Source of the DNA: Neptuniibacter sp.
GTDB lineage: Bacteria > Pseudomonadota > Gammaproteobacteria > Pseudomonadales > Balneatricaceae
DNA: 8,935 nucleotides
NCBI GenBank assembly: GCA_030149405.1
Contig: JASBRM010000078.1
Coordinates: forward strand, 1 to 8,935
Direction of reading: 5' to 3'
Shown here: in pieces, positions 6,205-8,935 of the stretch
Layout: each line of letters opens with the position of its first letter
Numbering within the stretch: the stretch's first letter is position 1
Notes under the pieces: model-generated
Told to the model about the DNA's origin: nothing
The model's database searches: none
The model's input: the letters and a program-made list of their open reading frames with translations, nothing else
Translations under genes and position numbers: made by a program

Positions 6205-6605
6205 ACTCGGAAAGAAAGATTGTCCGTACGCGTGATGTTATGACCGATGAATTCGACATGATTGATGGGCTTATGACCGTCAGTGAAGCCGTGAAGATTT
6301 TTAAAGAAAAGTCGGCACGGGTTCTGATTATCAATAAGCGTCATGAGGATGATGAATACGGCATGATTTTGCTCTCAGATATTGCCAAAAAAGTGATCGC
6401 TAAGGACCGTTCACCAGAGCGGGTGAATGTTTACGAAGTGATGGCGAAGCCAGTGATTTCGGTCGACCCGCATATGGATATCCGATACTGCTCCAGACTG
6501 TTTGAAAACTTTGGTCTGGCCCATGCTCCAGTCATCGAAAATGAAAAAGTCCTGGGTATCGTGAGTTACCGCAGCATTGTTTTGAAGGGTGTTTTAGGGG
6601 AATAA
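6201..6605 (+). CDS. CBS-pair (Bateman) protein of the Ump operon
   Basis: A 134-aa stand-alone CBS pair. CBS1 covers about residues 12-66 (RDVMTDEFDMIDGLMTVSEAVKIF, then GMILLSDIAKKV at 54-65) and CBS2 about 77-130 (NVYEVMAKPVISVDP, then HAPVIENEKVLGIVSYRSIV at 108-127). CBS pairs usually bind AMP, ADP, ATP or S-adenosyl compounds. In the usual G-h-h-[ST]-x-x-[DN] ligand motif, CBS1 has the Asp (Asp60) but Leu in the Ser/Thr position, while CBS2 has Ser122 but Ser in the Asp position, so each site is incomplete and one ligand may be shared between them. The start codon overlaps the PII-like stop by 4 nt (ATGA), with GAGGAAGAG just upstream, so translation is coupled. It is the last gene before the hairpin at 6611-6640. 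A role as a regulatory partner of UmpAB is inferred. Confidence 0.88.
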   Translation: MNSERKIVRTRDVMTDEFDMIDGLMTVSEAVKIFKEKSARVLIINKRHEDDEYGMILLSDIAKKVIAKDRSPERVNVYEVMAKPVISVDPHMDIRYCSRLFENFGLAHAPVIENEKVLGIVSYRSIVLKGVLGE

Positions 6606-6610
6606 ATGAT

Positions 6611-6640
6611 CAGGCTCACAACGTATAGCGTGTGAGCCTG
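6611..6640. terminator. Hairpin between the convergent Ump operon and DAHP synthase gene
   Basis: The arms CAGGCTCACA (6611-6620) and TGTGAGCCTG (6631-6640) are perfectly complementary around a 10-nt loop that could add a further CG/CG pairing with one bulge. It lies 5 nt past the CBS stop and 5 nt past the end of the opposing gene, so it probably ends both transcripts. T-runs on either side are poor. Confidence 0.7.
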
Positions 6641-6645
6641 TATGC

Positions 6646-8001
6646 TTAGTTGCGGGCCGCTTTTAGGGTATCTGCAATCAGGAAAGCCAGCTCAAGGGCT
6701 TGTTCGCCGTTGAGTCTTGGGTCACAGTGGGTGTGGTAGCGATCAGCCAGATCGTGTTCGCTGATCATGTATGCACCACCAATACACTCGGTAACATTCT
6801 GCCCTGTCATTTCGAAATGCACACCGCCGGCATGAGTTCCTTCAGCCTTGTGTACTTCGAAAAATCCCTTCATTTCTTTCAGGATGGCATCAACGCTTCT
6901 GGTTTTATATCCCGTAGAGGCTTTGATGGTATTGCCATGCATAGGGTCAGAGCTCCAGATGACTTCATGCCCTGAATGTTTTACTGCCTGAACTAGCTTA
7001 GGTAAGTGTTCGGTAATTTTTTCAGCGCCCATACGAGCGATCAGGGTAATACGACCTGCCTGGTTTTCCGGATTAAGAATCTCCAGTAGTTTTTCCAAAT
7101 CACTGACCTGAGTACTGGGTCCGACTTTAATGCCTACGGGGTTTTTTACACCGCGTAAGAATTCCACATGGGCATGATCAGGCTGGCGCGTACGATCGCC
7201 AATCCAGAGCATGTGCGCGGAGCAGTCATACCAATCACCCGAGATACTGTCTTTTCGGGTGAGTGCTTCTTCATAACCAAGCAACAAAGCCTCGTGAGAA
7301 GTGTACAGTGATGTTTCGTGCAGCTGCGGAGTGTTCTTTGAGTTAACGCCGCAGGCTTCCATGAAACGAAGGCTCTGATCTATCTGGTCAGCAAGGTTTT
7401 GGTATTTGTCACTCAACGGACTGTTGCTGACAAAGTCCTGGTTCCAGGAATGAACTCTATGCAGATCTGCGAACCCGCCTTGTGCAAATGCGCGTACCAG
7501 ATTTAGAGTAGATGCAGCCTGATGATAGGCGGTTACCAGTCTTTCAGGAGATGCTTCACGGGCCTCGGCAGTGAATGCAATGTCATTAACAATATCCCCG
7601 CGGTAGCTGGGTAGTTCAATGCCATTACAGGTCTCAGTATCGCTTGATCTTGGCTTGGCGTATTGCCCCGCGATACGACCCACTTTAACTACAGGGCTGC
7701 TGGCAGAGAAGGTCATGATGATGGCCATCTGCATCAATACTTTGAATGTATCGCGAATTTTATTGGCATTGAATTCCAGAAAACTCTCGGCGCAATCACC
7801 GCCTTGAAGCAGAAAAGCTTTGCCTTTAGCTACCTTTGCCAGATCTGTTTTAAGCTGGTCAATCTCACCGGCAAAAACTAACGGTGGAAGGGCTGCTAAT
7901 TGCTGTTCAGCTTTTTGTAGTGCTGCCAGATCTTTATATTCCGGCTGCTGGACTATTTGATGTTTTCTCCAGCTTGATGGGGTCCATATTGGGGTAGTCA
8001 T
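6646..8001 (-). CDS. Class II 3-deoxy-D-arabino-heptulosonate 7-phosphate (DAHP) synthase
   Basis: A 451-aa class II (plant/mycobacterial-type) DAHP synthase, EC 2.5.1.54. It condenses phosphoenolpyruvate and erythrose 4-phosphate in the first step of the shikimate pathway. Motifs in order: [11 protein letters not shown] (64-74), [13 protein letters not shown] (107-119), LPSYRGD (130-136), IKVGPST (291-297), SDPMHGNT (351-358), [15 protein letters not shown] (392-406), CDPRLN (426-431). The four metal ligands of the M. tuberculosis enzyme (Cys87, His369, Glu411, Asp441) correspond to Cys70, His355, Glu397 and Asp427, with the His-Glu and Glu-Asp distances (42 and 30) identical. The length is near that family's 450-460. 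AGAGG (8017-8013) is the likely Shine-Dalgarno, at a rather long 11-nt spacing. The gene has its own leader with an aromatic-rich reading frame and a hairpin, which suggests feedback from Tyr/Phe at expression level in addition to allostery. Confidence 0.97.
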   Translation of the reverse strand: MTTPIWTPSSWRKHQIVQQPEYKDLAALQKAEQQLAALPPLVFAGEIDQLKTDLAKVAKGKAFLLQGGDCAESFLEFNANKIRDTFKVLMQMAIIMTFSASSPVVKVGRIAGQYAKPRSSDTETCNGIELPSYRGDIVNDIAFTAEAREASPERLVTAYHQAASTLNLVRAFAQGGFADLHRVHSWNQDFVSNSPLSDKYQNLADQIDQSLRFMEACGVNSKNTPQLHETSLYTSHEALLLGYEEALTRKDSISGDWYDCSAHMLWIGDRTRQPDHAHVEFLRGVKNPVGIKVGPSTQVSDLEKLLEILNPENQAGRITLIARMGAEKITEHLPKLVQAVKHSGHEVIWSSDPMHGNTIKASTGYKTRSVDAILKEMKGFFEVHKAEGTHAGGVHFEMTGQNVTECIGGAYMISEHDLADRYHTHCDPRLNGEQALELAFLIADTLKAARN

Positions 8002-8074
8002 AAAATCTTTTTCCTCTGCTAGATAATCGCAGTTGCTGTAATACTAACTATAAGATGAAAACTGGATGAGAGGC

Positions 8075-8113
8075 GGCCTGCCAACTTGTGCTTCACGCAC
8101 AAACCAACAGACC
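8075..8113 (-). promoter_or_regulatory. Leader hairpin (attenuator stem) downstream of the aromatic leader peptide
   Basis: In the transcript GGTCTG (8113-8108) pairs with CAGGCC (8080-8075), TTGG (8107-8104) can pair with TTGG (8084-8081) through four G-U pairs or form an internal loop, and TTTGTGC (8103-8097) pairs with GCACAAG (8091-8085) around the loop GTGAA. The stem starts inside the leader stop codon. No U-tract follows directly (the next bases are GCCTCTCATCC and only then GTTTTC), so it is not a classical terminator; it could be a pause hairpin or control Rho access or translation. Confidence 0.6.
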
Positions 8114-8181
8114 TAGATAAAGTAGGTATACGAGTAGAAACGAACAGAGCTGGTATAGAGGGCTGTATTTAGTGCCAGCAT
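8113..8181 (-). CDS. Putative 22-aa Tyr/Phe-rich leader peptide of the DAHP synthase gene
   Basis: The frame begins ATG CTG GCA CTA and ends in TAG; residues 9-22 read YTSSVRFYSYTYFI, with four Tyr (9, 16, 18, 20) and two Phe (15, 21), so 6 of the last 14 codons are aromatic, and there is no Trp. The stop codon overlaps the 5' arm of the hairpin at 8113-8075. It lies 111 bp upstream of a gene for the first enzyme of Tyr/Phe/Trp synthesis. The Shine-Dalgarno is weak (GAGA about 10 nt upstream). It most likely works by ribosome stalling when charged tRNA-Tyr or tRNA-Phe is scarce, the peptide itself having no function. Confidence 0.7.
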   Translation of the reverse strand: MLALNTALYTSSVRFYSYTYFI

Positions 8182-8221
8182 GTTTAACTAATCTCGGATC
8201 TCATAAGACGATAGATGGGAA

Positions 8222-8245
8222 ACAGTATAAGCACTTTTATGCTGT
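8222..8245 (-). terminator. Weak inverted repeat at the 3' end of metR
   Basis: ACAGTATAA (8222-8230) and TTATGCTGT (8237-8245) can pair around a 6-nt loop, overlapping the metR stop codon. In the metR transcript one position is an A-C mismatch and only three Us follow, so termination would be partial. It also overlaps the TATACT that could be the -10 of the DAHP synthase leader, so the DAHP synthase gene may be read partly from the metR transcript. Confidence 0.3.
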
Positions 8246-8935
8246 CTTGATACCCGTCAGGTTTCTAAATGAAACTTCTTTAGCGGTGTTCAGAAAATCA
8301 ACCATGAACTCAGCGTCTTTCTGATCTTCCCTGATGGCTGCATAGAGAGTGCACCACACCCCTTTTTCACCAAGAGGTTTAACAGCAATGTAATCACGCT
8401 GCAGGTATTCATGCAGGGTCCAGTTTGGCAGTGCCGCAACACCACGTCCACTTGCAACCAGCTGTAACATCATCACTGTGAGTTCTGCGGTTCGGATCGC
8501 TGCAGGTTCAACATCGGCTTCGTTAAGGAAGTGGTTGAATATATCCAAACGTTGCTGCTCAACAGGATAAGTAATCAGGGTTTCCTGTTCCAGATCCTCC
8601 GGGTGAATGTAGCGGCGAGCCATTAAGCGGTGTTGCTTTGAAATTGCCAGGCAGGATTCGTAGGTAAACAACGGGATGTAAATAATCCCTGTCCGTTCTT
8701 CCGGATCTGAGGTGATGACCAGATCGAGATCGCCGCGCGCTAAAGCGGGTAACGGCTGGAAACTGAAACCACTGGAAAGGTCCAGCTCGATTTCAGGCCA
8801 GTGCTGACGGAAATGATCTATGGTGGGCATTAACCAGTCAAAACAACTGTGGCATTCGATGCACAGGTTCAAACGACCCGCTTCACCTCCGGCGAGACGC
8901 GCAATTTCACGTTCGGTATTACGGATCATCGGCAG
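8237..8935 (-). CDS. metR: LysR-family regulator MetR, N-terminus outside window
   Basis: The frame is open to the window edge and gives the last 232 residues; the N-terminal winged-helix DNA-binding domain (about 70-80 residues) lies beyond 8935. What remains is the co-inducer-binding domain, with blocks very close to E. coli MetR: IECHSCFDWLMP, LDLVITSDP, LITYPVEQQRLDIFNHFL, VASGRGVAALPNW and LYAAIREDQ. MetR activates methionine-pathway genes such as metE and metH with homocysteine as co-inducer; this is family knowledge. The MIRNTE methionine at 8929 is internal, since two further in-frame codons (LP) precede it. It lies in tandem upstream of the DAHP synthase gene with a 235-bp gap and no obvious functional tie. 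Unlike E. coli, no metE is seen here, but the divergent side of metR is outside the window. Confidence 0.93.
   Translation of the reverse strand: MPMIRNTEREIARLAGGEAGRLNLCIECHSCFDWLMPTIDHFRQHWPEIELDLSSGFSFQPLPALARGDLDLVITSDPEERTGIIYIPLFTYESCLAISKQHRLMARRYIHPEDLEQETLITYPVEQQRLDIFNHFLNEADVEPAAIRTAELTVMMLQLVASGRGVAALPNWTLHEYLQRDYIAVKPLGEKGVWCTLYAAIREDQKDAEFMVDFLNTAKEVSFRNLTGIKTA

Larger units (their letters stand above)
8002..8236 (-). promoter_or_regulatory. Leader region of the DAHP synthase gene, probable attenuator
   Basis: The 235-bp gap between metR and the DAHP synthase gene holds, in transcription order, a possible -10 TATACT (8229-8224) with no good -35, a 22-codon leader frame rich in Tyr and Phe (8181-8113), a long hairpin starting at the leader stop codon (8113-8075), a pyrimidine-rich stretch and the Shine-Dalgarno. 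TTATCTAG occurs at the leader stop (8120-8113) and again just before the Shine-Dalgarno (8026-8019). The arrangement is that of amino-acid-responsive leaders such as pheA, pheST or trp; the downstream gene fits biologically. Confidence 0.65.

Noticed and set aside
6700..6975. Plus-strand frame of 91 aa
   Set aside because: It lies wholly within the DAHP synthase gene on the opposite strand, over highly conserved catalytic motifs, and is a shadow.
8075..8113. Classical rho-independent terminator in the DAHP synthase leader
   Set aside because: There is no U-run directly after the stem; kept as a regulatory hairpin of open mechanism.
1..8935. tRNA, rRNA or known riboswitch
   Set aside because: No cloverleaf, rRNA-like segment or familiar riboswitch core was seen by eye in any intergenic region.

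Overview
The window looks like a chromosomal segment of a marine or halotolerant gammaproteobacterium, probably of the Oceanospirillales/Pseudomonadales type. The grounds are the Pseudomonas-type dCTP deaminase (188 aa), the mrp-dcd gene order, a paired DUF1538 (UmpAB-like) membrane system, a class II DAHP synthase and a MetR-type regulator. This assignment is inference from protein style and gene order; I ran no searches.

Layout. 1-338 (+): the C-terminal end of a large SMC/AAA-like ATPase of TrlF type, cut by the window edge. 339-681: AT-rich spacer with a perfect hairpin and the mrp promoter. 682-1497 (+): a short Mrp/ApbC Fe-S carrier ATPase. 1655-1834 (+): a 59-aa orphan protein followed by a strong terminator. 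1976-3205 (+): dcd and a 215-aa hypothetical gene 15 bp apart, closed by a hairpin. 3242-3322 (-): a possible 26-aa acidic microprotein with its own Shine-Dalgarno and promoter. 3409-4233 (+): an acidic 274-aa protein built from an internal duplication. 4321-6605 (+): a tightly packed four-gene operon, DUF1538 (umpA), DUF1538 (umpB), PII-like protein and CBS-pair protein, with overlaps of 1 and 4 nt and a 10-nt gap. 6646-8001 (-): class II DAHP synthase, converging on the operon across a hairpin. 8002-8236: its leader, which holds a 22-codon Tyr/Phe-rich reading frame followed at once by a 17-step hairpin. 8237-8935 (-): metR without its N-terminal DNA-binding part, cut by the window edge.

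How the parts fit. The Ump-PII-CBS operon pairs two homologous membrane subunits with two small cytosolic proteins from families that usually bind adenine nucleotides or other small effectors, so it reads as a cation transporter with built-in energy or nucleotide sensing. The DAHP synthase leader reads as an aromatic amino acid attenuator: scarcity of charged tRNA-Tyr or tRNA-Phe would stall a ribosome just before the hairpin that precedes the first enzyme of the shikimate pathway. mrp, dcd and metR are ordinary core genes. The two most interesting items are the aromatic leader peptide and the four-gene operon; the 26-aa microprotein and the duplicated acidic protein come next.
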